A stretch of 8,189 nucleotides of DNA from positions 1 through 8,189 of the forward strand of contig DASRQX010000280.1 in the NCBI GenBank assembly GCA_035696165.1, given 5' to 3'. This document shows, in pieces, positions 1 to 6,130 of this stretch; position 1 is the first letter of the stretch; every line of letters begins with the position of its first letter. The notes beneath the pieces were generated by a model that saw only the letters and a program-made list of their open reading frames with translations, ran no database searches and was not told the DNA's origin. The DNA is from Palsa-883 sp035696165 (GTDB lineage Bacteria; Pseudomonadota; Alphaproteobacteria; Acetobacterales; Acetobacteraceae). A program made the position numbers and the translations under genes.

Positions 1-774
1 CATTTTCACCTTGGGATCGCCGTCGGTCTCCTTATGCCCGTCGCGGATGTCCTGGCGGCTCATGCGCATCGTCTTGGCGTGGTGCAGCCGAACCCACAGC
101 AGATCCGCCGCGGCGATGACCGTCTGCGCGAGCAGTACCGCGATCAGCACGTGCACTGCGGGTTGGACGCAGCGCGCGGCAGGCGACGCGGGATCAATGA
201 AGGGTGCGGCGAGCAATTTGGCCAGATCGCCAGCCAGGACCTGCCAGGCGATCAGTACCATCACGGCGATTTTGGCGCAGGATTTCAGGGCCTGGACCAG
301 GCCGTTGCTCCCCAATAAACGCTTCAGTCCCGCACCCGGGCTGAGGCGGCTGAGGTTGGGCCGCAGCGGGGTGAGACTGAGCAGCAGGCCGGTCTGCAAC
401 AACACCGCGACCGTTCCCGCCAACAGCGCCCCGAACGACACTGGTGCCGTGGCGCGCAGCCCCGCGAAGCCCGCCATGCATAACGGTCCGGCGATGCCCT
501 GGCTCAGGTCCAGCGCGTCGGGCTGGCTGATGAACACGACCATATGCCGTGCCAGATCGCTCGCGGCGGCCGGGGCGAACACCAGCAATGCCAGGGATGC
601 ACCGGCCAGGCCCGCTAGGCTCGCCAGTTCGGTCGAGACGGGGACCTGACCCTCGTCGCGGGCGCGTTGGAGCCGCCGCGGCGTGGCGGCCTCCGTGCGG
701 TCTTCCTGGCCGCTTTCGGCGCCCGACACAGTTGGTTCGGCCGTGACTGATGGGGGCGCGGCCGGTGTGGCCAT
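1..774 (-). CDS. flhB: Flagellar export apparatus protein FlhB, 5' part (3' end outside window)
   Basis: FlhB is the inner-membrane switch protein of the flagellar type III export gate; its cytoplasmic domain autocleaves at NPTH and changes substrate specificity. The first 258 codons are open from the ATG at 774 to the window edge. After a charged N-terminus (residues about 21-45, with EDRTEAATPRRLQRARDEGQ, the usual FlhB opening) come four hydrophobic segments, then MSRQDIRDGHKETDGDPKVK, the conserved linker leading into the cytoplasmic domain. The NPTH cleavage site would lie just beyond the left edge, so it cannot be checked. The ATG lies 5 bases after the fliR stop, as in an export-gate operon; its ribosome binding site is poor, suggesting coupled translation. 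Unlike its upstream neighbours it shows no frame break. The family call is certain; whether the whole gene is functional is unknown. Confidence 0.95.
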   Translation of the reverse strand, partial: MATPAAPPSVTAEPTVSGAESGQEDRTEAATPRRLQRARDEGQVPVSTELASLAGLAGASLALLVFAPAAASDLARHMVVFISQPDALDLSQGIAGPLCMAGFAGLRATAPVSFGALLAGTVAVLLQTGLLLSLTPLRPNLSRLSPGAGLKRLLGSNGLVQALKSCAKIAVMVLIAWQVLAGDLAKLLAAPFIDPASPAARCVQPAVHVLIAVLLAQTVIAAADLLWVRLHHAKTMRMSRQDIRDGHKETDGDPKVKM

Positions 775-779
775 GCCGG

Positions 780-1215
780 TCAGTGCAGACCGGGCAGCCG
801 CGCGAGGCCCGCGCTGACCGCATCCTGCCAGGTGGTGAGCAGCGCCCCCACCAGCACCGCCAGTAGAACCAGGCCACCAAGGATCTGACCGGGCAGCGAG
901 ACAAAGTACACCTGCACGTTTGGCACCAACCGGGACAGCAGGCCCAAGGCCACGTGCCACATCACGGCGGACAGCACGAAGGGTGAGGCGAGCTTCGGTG
1001 CCAACGCGAAGCACTGCCCGACCGCGCCCACTGCCAGCGCGGCGCCATCCCCAGCGGGGCAACAGTGCGCCCGGCTTGATCACCTCGTAGCCGCCGGCGA
1101 GGGCCGCCAGCGGCACCGCGTAGAGACCGGAGATCAGCAACGCCAACGGTGCGGCGAGCGAGAACATCTGTTCCAGCGCACTGCTCTGCATTCAGCTCGG
1201 GGTCGGTGACCAGTC
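780..1215 (-). pseudogene. fliR: Flagellar export protein FliR, 3' half only, frameshifted
   Basis: FliR is an integral-membrane subunit of the FliP-FliQ-FliR export gate. Only the C-terminal part, about 145 residues of a protein usually near 250, is recognisable, and it is spread over three frames. Reading on the minus strand: GLVTDPELNA, then a frame change near 1186-1190 (2 bases seem lost in a GC-rich repeat), then SALEQMFSLAAPLALL and AALAGGYEVIKPGALLP, matching the FliR/SctT loop before the last helices. A second frame change falls in the C4/G4 runs at 1049-1059 (one extra base), followed by an uninterrupted C-terminus with LLSRLVPNVQVYFVSLPGQ and the stop at 780-782. The N-terminal half is absent; flgB sequence begins at once upstream. 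The segment 780-1031 could still be mistaken for an intact 83-residue gene. Family identity is strong; the pseudogene call rests on the missing half plus two frame breaks. Confidence 0.85.
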
Positions 1216-1412
1216 CAGATGCCCTGCATCGGTGCGCGCCAAGCCGGGGGCGTGGCGGCGGCGAGGAACTGCGCAAACGGATGCAGGTCCTTGGCTTGCC
1301 AGTTCGGCGTGTTCAGGTTGGCGATATTCCGCGCGAGCACCCCCTGTCGCCGATCGGTCCAGGCGAGGCGCTGTTCGGCCAGGTTGAAGATTGGGATGCT
1401 GGAAGGCTCCAT
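1206..1412 (-). pseudogene. flgB: Flagellar proximal rod protein FlgB, 5' half only, frameshifted
   Basis: FlgB forms the proximal rod of the flagellar basal body. From an ATG at 1412 the frame reads MEPSSIPIFNLAEQRLAW and then RQGVLARNIANLNTPNWQAK, the conserved FlgB signature (normally ANIANxDTPGYKARD). After about 53 residues the frame changes at the C5 run (G5 on the plus strand, 1246-1250): restoring one C gives PPGLARTDAGHL, the expected continuation, whereas the actual frame gives nonsense. The protein normally has about 130 residues; the C-terminal half, which forms the second rod helix, is missing and is replaced directly by fliR sequence around 1206-1220. An upstream GTG at 1478 would add 22 residues, but these do not resemble FlgB, so the ATG at 1412 is preferred although it lacks a clear ribosome binding site. 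Family identity is strong; the product cannot be functional as sequenced. Confidence 0.82.
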
Positions 1413-1500
1413 GTGCGCAATCTGCCCGGCCGAGGTGAACGTCGGGTTAATTGCCTCGCGCACAGAGTTTGGTAACACCTCGCTGGCTTAATACGACGCG
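1413..1500. promoter_or_regulatory. Divergent flgB / fliO-operon intergenic region
   Basis: This 88-base gap separates the diverging flgB remnant and the first gene of the fliO-fliP group, so promoters for both should lie here. It is more AT-rich than its surroundings (GGGTTAATTG and GGCTTAATACG stand out). I could not identify convincing -35/-10 or sigma-54 elements; a sigma-54-like GG..GC pair near 1469-1485 has the wrong spacing. The call rests on gene orientation. Confidence 0.4.
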
Positions 1501-1803
1501 ATGCCCCCGACCGTCACATCCGCTTCATTGATGGAGCTGCGCGCCTTTGCCGATGGCGTGACGCAGACGCTAGGCGTGGCGCGCGGCCTGGTCGAGGCGG
1601 GGTGCTCCGTCGAACTCGCCGGGCTGGAAGACCAGGTCGGTTTGCTGTGCGCCAAGGCGCTGGACCTGCCGCCAGCGGAAGGACGCATCATGCTCGCCGA
1701 ACTGGTCACTACGCTGGCCCGCGTCGCGGCGCTGTCGCTCGGCCTGTTGCAAGCCCGCAAGGTCGTGGCCCACGGGAAGCCGGCACTCGGAATGCCGGAC
1801 TAG
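1501..1803 (+). CDS. Flagellar-locus protein of unknown function (100 aa)
   Basis: I do not recognise a characterised family. The 100-residue product is cytoplasmic in appearance, with no signal peptide or membrane segment, and should be largely alpha-helical: LMELRAFADGVTQTL, GLVEAGCSVELAGLEDQVG and LAELVTTLARVAALSLGLLQ look like three amphipathic helices. It lies 88 bases from the divergent flgB start and 9 bases before the fliO start, so it is probably the first gene of a fliO-fliP operon and may be a flagellar accessory or regulatory protein; that is inference from position only. The ATG at 1501 has no clear ribosome binding site; an internal ATG at 1531 would give 90 residues and starts nearer the first predicted helix. 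The frame is intact while flgB, fliR and fliO around it are broken. Codon use matches the neighbours. Confidence 0.65.
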   Translation: MPPTVTSASLMELRAFADGVTQTLGVARGLVEAGCSVELAGLEDQVGLLCAKALDLPPAEGRIMLAELVTTLARVAALSLGLLQARKVVAHGKPALGMPD

Positions 1804-1812
1804 CGACGCGAC

Positions 1813-2116
1813 ATGACGTCGCCCTTGACCACGCTGCTGGCCGCGCTTGCCGCGCTTGCTGTCGTGCTCGGGCTGGTGTGGCTGGCCAGCCGAGCGGCGC
1901 GTTGGGGGGCTGGCACCATGCCCGACCGGCGGCCGCCGGCTTGTCGTGCAGGACGCGCTTGCACTCGACGCACGCCGGCGCCTGACGCTGGTGCGGTGCG
2001 ACGGACGCACGGTGCTGTTGCTGACCGGAGGGGCGCAGGAGCTTGTGGTTGGCTGGTTGGGTCAACAATCGTCAGTTGTCAGCTCTGGGTCGTCCGACCT
2101 GGAGCCAGGGGCGTGA
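1813..2116 (+). pseudogene. fliO: Flagellar biosynthesis protein FliO, frameshifted in a G6 run
   Basis: FliO is a small bitopic membrane protein that helps assemble the FliP ring of the flagellar export gate. From the ATG at 1813 the frame encodes one membrane helix (TTLLAALAALAVVLGLVWLA) followed by SRAARW. At the run of six G at 1904-1909 the proper frame is lost. One fewer G would continue as GLAPCPTGGRRLVVQ, then ARRRLTLVRCDGRTVLLLTG and LVVGWLGQQ, the typical FliO C-terminal core, ending at the TGA at 2114-2116. That gives about 100 residues, a normal short FliO. The stop overlaps the fliP GTG (GTGA), so translation of the two was coupled in the ancestral gene. As sequenced, ribosomes starting at 1813 read out of frame and enter fliP in frame. 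Ribosomal slippage on the G run or a sequencing error are alternatives to decay. Identity is confident from the C-terminal core; the exact frameshift base is inferred. Confidence 0.78.
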
Positions 2117-2859
2117 ACCTGCGGCGTGCGGCGGGGCCCCTGCTGATGTTGCTGGTCCTGCTGCCGGTTGCCGCGCACGCCCAGTCGGTCAACATCGATC
2201 TGGGCGCAGCGGGACAAGCCGGCGCCACCAGCCGCCTGGTGCAGATCACCACGTTGGTCACGGTGCTGTCGCTCGCGCCATCATTGATGGTGATGATGAC
2301 CGCATTCACCCGCATCATCATCGTGCTGTCGCTGCTGCGCAGCGCGCTGGCCACGCAGAGCACCCCACCCAACATGGTGCTGATCGGCCTGGCGCTGTTC
2401 CTGACATTCTTCGTGATGCAGCCCGTGCTCGACCAGGCCTGGACGAGCGGGCTGTTGCCGCTGACCCAGGGGCGCGTCGATGAGATGGAGGGGCTGCGTC
2501 TGACCGCCGAACCGTTCCGCCACTACATGCTGGCCAATCTGCGCGGCAGCGACCTGCAGGAGTCCCTGGATATCGCGCATTTGCCCACACCGGCGACGGC
2601 GGATGCGGCGCCGTGGTGGGCGCTGATCCCCGCCCTCATGGTGGGCGAGCCGCGCCGCTCCTTCGAGATCGGGTTCCTGCTGTTCCTGCCGTTCCTGGTG
2701 ATCGACATGGTGGTGGCCACCGTGTTGATGAGCCAGGGCATGATGATGCAGCCGCCAAACGTCGTTTCGCTACCGTTCAAGCTGATCGTCTTCGTGCTGG
2801 TGGATGGGTGGCGGCTGGTGGCCGGGAGCCTGGTGCAGAGCTTCGCGCCGGGCAATTGA
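2113..2859 (+). CDS. fliP: Flagellar type III export gate protein FliP
   Basis: FliP is the pentameric core of the flagellar protein export channel in the inner membrane. The 248-residue product matches the usual length (about 245). It starts at the GTG at 2113, preceded by GGAG at 2101-2104, with a cleavable signal peptide (RRAAGPLLMLLVLLPVAAHA). Then follow the family blocks LAPSLMVMMTAFTRIIIVLS, TPPNMVLIGLALFLTFFVM, the periplasmic loop, and RRSFEIGFLLFLPFLVIDMV with MMQPPNVVSLPFKLIVFVLV near the end. All four membrane segments are present and the frame is unbroken, making this the only complete export-gate gene in the window. The frame is open upstream to 1813 only because fliO is frameshifted, so the longer 348-codon reading is not the natural start. 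It ends 2 bases from the convergent GFA gene, leaving no room for a separate terminator. Function is doubtful if FliO and FliR are truly lost. Confidence 0.93.
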   Translation: MNLRRAAGPLLMLLVLLPVAAHAQSVNIDLGAAGQAGATSRLVQITTLVTVLSLAPSLMVMMTAFTRIIIVLSLLRSALATQSTPPNMVLIGLALFLTFFVMQPVLDQAWTSGLLPLTQGRVDEMEGLRLTAEPFRHYMLANLRGSDLQESLDIAHLPTPATADAAPWWALIPALMVGEPRRSFEIGFLLFLPFLVIDMVVATVLMSQGMMMQPPNVVSLPFKLIVFVLVDGWRLVAGSLVQSFAPGN

Positions 2860-2861
2860 CG

Positions 2862-3287
2862 TCACTCGTCGGGTTCTTCCGGGAATTGTCGCGCGTCGTC
2901 CGGGATGATCACGCCGGGCAGCTTGCGTGAAACCCAGATGTGCACCGCGTCTTCCAGACCTGGTGGTTCGTCAAGCGATCCGCCCTTGATGCTGATCGTC
3001 GCGCTGCCCTCGCCCGCATGCCACAGCCGCGTGCCGCAGGTTGGGCAGAACGCGCTGTCGAAAATGCGACCGGAGTCCCCGGCGCATGACCAGTGCGCCG
3101 GCGTACCGCCGGTTATTCGCAGTGCGTCGCGCGGAACGATGACCGAGATGCCGAATGCGGACGCCGACTGCTTGCGGCATTTGCGGCAATGGCAGACGTA
3201 GATGATTTGCGGTGATTCGGTGACTGCGAAGCGGACCGTGCCGCATTGGCAGCCGCCTACCGATGGCGCTGGCGAACTGGCAGGCAT
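2862..3287 (-). CDS. GFA/CENP-V family zinc-binding protein
   Basis: This 141-residue protein belongs to the family named after the glutathione-dependent formaldehyde-activating enzyme (Gfa), a compact zinc-binding beta fold. The cysteine layout is complete: Cys13 and Cys15 (GGCQCGTVRF) with Cys81 and Cys84 (FCPTCGTRLW) match the structural zinc ligands, and Cys32, Cys34 and Cys37 (CHCRKCRKQ) match the second, catalytic-type zinc site. The length is typical of stand-alone members. Most bacterial members of this type have no proven substrate, and assignment to formaldehyde metabolism would be unsafe. The ATG at 3287 is preceded by GGAG about 10 bases upstream. The gene is convergent with fliP (2-base gap) and divergent from the small protein at 3505, so it is probably monocistronic and unrelated to the flagellar genes. 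Confidence 0.9.
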   Translation of the reverse strand: MPASSPAPSVGGCQCGTVRFAVTESPQIIYVCHCRKCRKQSASAFGISVIVPRDALRITGGTPAHWSCAGDSGRIFDSAFCPTCGTRLWHAGEGSATISIKGGSLDEPPGLEDAVHIWVSRKLPGVIIPDDARQFPEEPDE

Positions 3288-3309
3288 CGTGTCGCGTCTC
3301 CGGTGGTTG

Positions 3310-3321
3310 TTGCCGCGGCAA
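3310..3321. repeat. 12-bp perfect palindrome upstream of the GFA gene
   Basis: TTGCCGCGGCAA is a perfect 12-base palindrome 23 bases upstream of the GFA start codon. Its position would suit an operator for that gene, but in GC-rich DNA short palindromes occur by chance and no partner copy is seen in the window, so regulatory function is only possible. Confidence 0.25.
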
Positions 3322-3450
3322 ACTGCACCGCGTGACGGTTTACCACCAGCCGCTGCGCGCCCGGATCGGCGGCCGAGCCGCGCGGCGCCATGACAGGAAG
3401 TTTACTGCAGCGCAAACCCTGCCGCCGCGTTGTCATAAAATGGCCACCCA

Positions 3451-3468
3451 GCGACCTCGATCGGTCGC
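3451..3468 (+). promoter_or_regulatory. Hairpin in the leader of the small Gly/Tyr-rich gene
   Basis: GCGACC and GGTCGC form a 6-bp perfect stem around a 6-base loop, 36 bases before the start codon at 3505. An AT-rich patch (TAAAAT at 3436-3441) just upstream could be a -10 element, with no convincing -35. The hairpin could be an operator or a leader structure; this is inference from position. Confidence 0.25.
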
Positions 3469-3504
3469 AAGATGGCAACGGTAGGAACAGGAAAGGCCGG
3501 CACC

Positions 3505-3681
3505 ATGGGCTTGCTACTGCTGCTTCTAATCATCTTCCTGTTGTTTGGCGGAGGCGGGTACTACGGCTACCGCTCTGGCTATTACGGCGGCGCGCACTAT
3601 GGCGGCGGCCTGACGCTGGTCCTGGTCGTGGTTATCCTGTTCCTGCTGTTCGGCGGAGGTGGCTACTACCACCACTACTGA
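3505..3681 (+). CDS. Small Gly/Tyr-rich membrane protein with a duplicated module (58 aa)
   Basis: The product has 58 residues and two very hydrophobic segments (residues about 3-14 and 36-49), each running directly into FGGGGYY. The linker between them is almost only Gly, Tyr, Ser, His and Arg. The two halves are a recognisable internal duplication: LLLLIIFLLFGGGGYYGY against LVVVILFLLFGGGGYYHHY. The hydrophobic stretches could span or insert into the membrane, and the Gly/Tyr tails would be flexible. The ATG at 3505 is chosen because GGAAAGG lies about 8 bases upstream; the in-frame ATG at 3472 would add 11 residues that look like leader sequence. Short Leu/Gly-rich proteins of this type are common in alphaproteobacteria and usually uncharacterised; I do not assign a function. 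The gene stands alone, convergent with the serB operon. Confidence 0.7.
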   Translation: MGLLLLLLIIFLLFGGGGYYGYRSGYYGGAHYGGGLTLVLVVVILFLLFGGGGYYHHY

Positions 3682-3842
3682 ACGCGCGTGGGATGGCCTG
3701 TATCGCTGTTGCAGCTTCAGCGGGCGGGACCATCCTATGCCAGCGAAGCTGACCGCCGCCGAAGCGCGCACGGCAGTCCCGATATCCGCAAGAGGCAGCA
3801 GATTTCGATCGGGTGGCGCAGCGTGCGTGAATGCAAGGCGCG

Positions 3843-4742
3843 CTACCCCCCGACAAACTCCCCCGCGCGGTAGCCTTGGGCGAACAGCAGTGCCCGCAGA
3901 CCCGCGTGGTCCACCCGAGCCTGCGCCGCCGCAGAAACGATCGGTTTGGCATGGAATGCCACGCCCAGGCCTGCTGCACACAGCATGTCGAGGTCGTTCG
4001 CCCCGTCTCCCACCGCCAGCGTTGCCGACAGGGGCAACCCATCCCGCGCGGCAAGTTCGCGCAGCGTCGCCACCTTGGCATGGCGGTCGAGGATCGGCTC
4101 CGCCACCGCCCCGGTCAGCGCCGCACCATCGTCCAGCAGCACATTCGACCGATGCAGGTCGAATCCCACCATCGCCGCCACGCGGCTGGTGAAGAAGTTG
4201 AACCCGCCGGAGACCAGCGCGGTCATCGCGCCGCTCGCGCGCATCGTCGCCACCAGCTCCTTCGCACCCGAAGTCAAGCACACGCGCTGCCAGGTCTGCT
4301 CCAACGCCGTGAGCGGCAGGCCCTTCAGCATTGCTACCCGCTCGCGCAATGCCGCCTTGAAATCGAGCTCGCCGTTCATCGCACGTGCGGTGATAGCGGC
4401 GATGCGGTCCCTCAGCCCGGCGAAGTCGGCGAGTTCGTCCAACGTTTCGCCGGTCACGATCGTGCTATCCATGTCGGCGATCAGCAGGCGCTTGCGCCGT
4501 CCCTGTGCCGGCTGGGTGATAGCGTCCACCGCGGCGCCGTCCAGCGCGGCGCGGACCGCGGCCAGGTCGGGCATGGCGGCCAGGGAAACGTCCACCGCCT
4601 CACCGGGCGACAGCACGGATATGGCACCGTCGTCGAGTGCGTCGCGCGCGCGGGTCAGCAGCGCATCGGTCAGCGATGCGGCCTCGCGATTGGCGACCAG
4701 GGTCAGGACATATATCGAACCTGACGCAGTCTCTTCCGTCAC
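3843..4742 (-). CDS. serB: Phosphoserine phosphatase SerB
   Basis: SerB hydrolyses O-phosphoserine to serine, the last step of serine synthesis. The 299-residue product has the expected two-part layout: an N-terminal ACT-like region (residues about 9-75) and a C-terminal haloacid dehalogenase domain. The catalytic motifs are all present: DMDST at 90-94 (nucleophile and acid/base Asp), Glu99 for substrate recognition, VSGGF at 177-181, the motif III Lys in RHAKVATL (Lys223), and GDGANDLDML from 245 for magnesium binding. The length equals typical alphaproteobacterial SerB. The start is the GTG at 4742, which overlaps the stop of the upstream Fe-S gene in GTGA, so the two should be translationally coupled. 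The frame is open further upstream to an ATG at 5096, but that extension is antisense-like shadow of the neighbour and is not SerB. No break or odd residue seen. Confidence 0.95.
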   Translation of the reverse strand: MTEETASGSIYVLTLVANREAASLTDALLTRARDALDDGAISVLSPGEAVDVSLAAMPDLAAVRAALDGAAVDAITQPAQGRRKRLLIADMDSTIVTGETLDELADFAGLRDRIAAITARAMNGELDFKAALRERVAMLKGLPLTALEQTWQRVCLTSGAKELVATMRASGAMTALVSGGFNFFTSRVAAMVGFDLHRSNVLLDDGAALTGAVAEPILDRHAKVATLRELAARDGLPLSATLAVGDGANDLDMLCAAGLGVAFHAKPIVSAAAQARVDHAGLRALLFAQGYRAGEFVGG

Positions 4743-6031
4743 CGCAACGGCAGCGCCTGCTCGCCCAGCATGTCCGTCAGCACGACCGCACGCGCCTCGT
4801 TGAGATCGACCTGGTTGGTGGCAAGCAGAGGCGCGGCGTCGGCCAGCACGGCGTCGACGTCCTGCATCAGCTTCAAGCGCTTGAACAGGTCGGGTCGAGT
4901 CAGCCCCATGCTCTCGCCGACGAGTTCCAGGAAGTTCACCACCTCGAACGGCCAATCGCGCTCGTGGCTGCACAGCTCGCGGTGGCAGTTGTGGTAGATG
5001 CCGGCCAGGGTGGTCACGCCTGCGTCCGCGGCTATCTGCAACTGGGTGCGGTGGATGTCGCGCTTGAAGTCTGGCAGCGGGTTCAACGTGTTGCACATGT
5101 AGCCGACGCGCGGCTGCGCAAGATCGACAAATTCCAGGCCCGGAATGGCTTCCAGGATGGCGCGCGCCGCTTCACTCACGCCGGCGATGCCTGGATGTTC
5201 GTGCAGGCCGACGCGTTTTTCGACCCGGTGTGTCATCAGCGGACGCAATTCATCAAGCCGCGCGGCGAGGAACAGCAGGAACGGTTGCAGATCGAGCGCG
5301 GTGTCGGTCTTGCCCGGCGCGACGATCTCGCCAAGCTGCACCTGGCAGGTCGGGCACCAGGTCAGCGCCCGCCCGCCGACCGCGCCGGCCAATCGCTCGA
5401 GCGTGCGATACGCCACGCGGCCCGAGGTCGCCACATCGCCGGCGCGGAACTGCAGCACGCCACAGCAATGCGACGGGCCACCCATCACGCGATAGCGGAC
5501 GCCAAGCGCCTCCATGATATCGAAACACAGCAGTGCGATGTGCGGTGTCTTGATAAGGTTGCAGCCGGTGTAGAAGACCACATCGGGCGGCCTGTCGTCG
5601 TCGGTGTCATCCGCACGGAAGCGTGACAGCAGGTCGGGCGCCAACTGCATGCGCGACAGCACGCGCACGCCCTTGGTCATGCCACCGAAGCGGGCGAATG
5701 CGTCGCGGCGCCGCGCGGCGGCATCGGTGCGACGTTGCAGCGCAAGCCGCGCCATCGCCAGCATGAAGCGCGGATTGACGCCGTGCTGGCAGGCGGGGAT
5801 GCAGTGGCCACTGCCGGAGCATACTGTCGCCCAGCGTGCGGCGGCGTCGGGATAGTCGGTGCCGCGCAGGATGGCCAGCACGCCGCCGGCGATGGCCTGC
5901 GGATCGCTGGCGTCTATGCCGGCGGCCTCGGGCATCGGGCACACTTCGACGCAGGCACCGCAGGATGTGCAGCGCTCCAACACTTCCGCCACGCGCAGGT
6001 CGAGCGCAATTTCGAACGGGCTGTCCGGCAT
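4739..6031 (-). CDS. CCG-domain (Fe-S)-binding protein, heterodisulfide-reductase-subunit-like
   Basis: This 430-residue cytoplasmic protein resembles HdrD/GlpC-type iron-sulfur subunits that pass electrons between flavin partners and quinones or thiols. An N-terminal ferredoxin part has one canonical motif (CTSCGACVEVCP, Cys21/24/27/31) and one altered motif (CSGSGHCIPAC, Cys71/77/81, with Ser74 where the second Cys is expected). Next is a canonical CCG domain: Cys157, then CCG at 189-191 (31-residue spacing), then CPTC at 226-229. A second, degenerate CCG-like region follows, with only MCNTLNP and YHNCHRELC left. The ATG at 6031 is preceded by GGAGGGG, a strong site. The gene is followed by serB through a GTGA overlap. 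No flavoprotein partner is in the window, so the redox partner is unknown; a glycolate- or lactate-type oxidase subunit is possible but unsupported. Confidence 0.85.
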   Translation of the reverse strand: MPDSPFEIALDLRVAEVLERCTSCGACVEVCPMPEAAGIDASDPQAIAGGVLAILRGTDYPDAAARWATVCSGSGHCIPACQHGVNPRFMLAMARLALQRRTDAAARRRDAFARFGGMTKGVRVLSRMQLAPDLLSRFRADDTDDDRPPDVVFYTGCNLIKTPHIALLCFDIMEALGVRYRVMGGPSHCCGVLQFRAGDVATSGRVAYRTLERLAGAVGGRALTWCPTCQVQLGEIVAPGKTDTALDLQPFLLFLAARLDELRPLMTHRVEKRVGLHEHPGIAGVSEAARAILEAIPGLEFVDLAQPRVGYMCNTLNPLPDFKRDIHRTQLQIAADAGVTTLAGIYHNCHRELCSHERDWPFEVVNFLELVGESMGLTRPDLFKRLKLMQDVDAVLADAAPLLATNQVDLNEARAVVLTDMLGEQALPLR

Positions 6032-6130
6032 GATCCCCTCCGTCGGTGCGGACTATAGGGCGCCGCCGTGTCTCTGGCATAGTGTGGATTGTCGGCATGC
6101 GGACTGCCGACGGCGGAACTGGAGGAAACG
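6032..6130. promoter_or_regulatory. Divergent Fe-S/serB and lactonase intergenic region
   Basis: This 99-base gap between divergent start codons must hold both promoters. It includes a 7-bp perfect inverted repeat, GTCGGCA (6091-6097) and TGCCGAC (6105-6111) with a 7-base loop, 19 bases before the lactonase start. That could be an operator or a leader hairpin. Clear -35/-10 pairs are not evident to me. Confidence 0.35.

Noticed and set aside
1134..1478. A 114-residue FlgB with start at 1478
   Set aside because: The first 22 residues and everything after about residue 75 do not resemble FlgB; the tail is out-of-frame sequence after the C5 run.
1469..1485. Sigma-54 promoter for the fliO-fliP group (TTGGTAACACCTCGCTGGC)
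   Set aside because: The GG to GC spacing is one base short and the -12 core lacks TTGC.
1813..2859. A single 348-residue FliP or a natural FliO-FliP fusion protein
   Set aside because: Residues after about 31 are FliO read out of frame; the true FliO core lies in the next frame and ends in a GTGA overlap with a normal fliP start.
3257..3478. A minus-strand 73-residue ORF upstream of the GFA gene
   Set aside because: It overlaps the GFA start in another frame, has no ribosome binding site and shows no recognisable family features.
3712..3752. Terminator hairpin between the small protein gene and serB (CAGCTTC / GAAGCTG)
   Set aside because: A 7-bp stem with a loop of about 26 bases and no T-tract is too weak to call.
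3843..5096. A 417-residue N-terminally extended SerB
   Set aside because: The extra N-terminus is Arg/Gly/Pro-rich shadow of the Fe-S gene; the GTG at 4742 gives the standard length and an operon overlap.
4637..5626. Long plus-strand ORFs (for example 4637-5626 and 3831-4724)
   Set aside because: They are antisense to well-supported Fe-S and serB genes and have low-complexity Arg/Ala/Gln-rich composition typical of GC-rich shadow frames.
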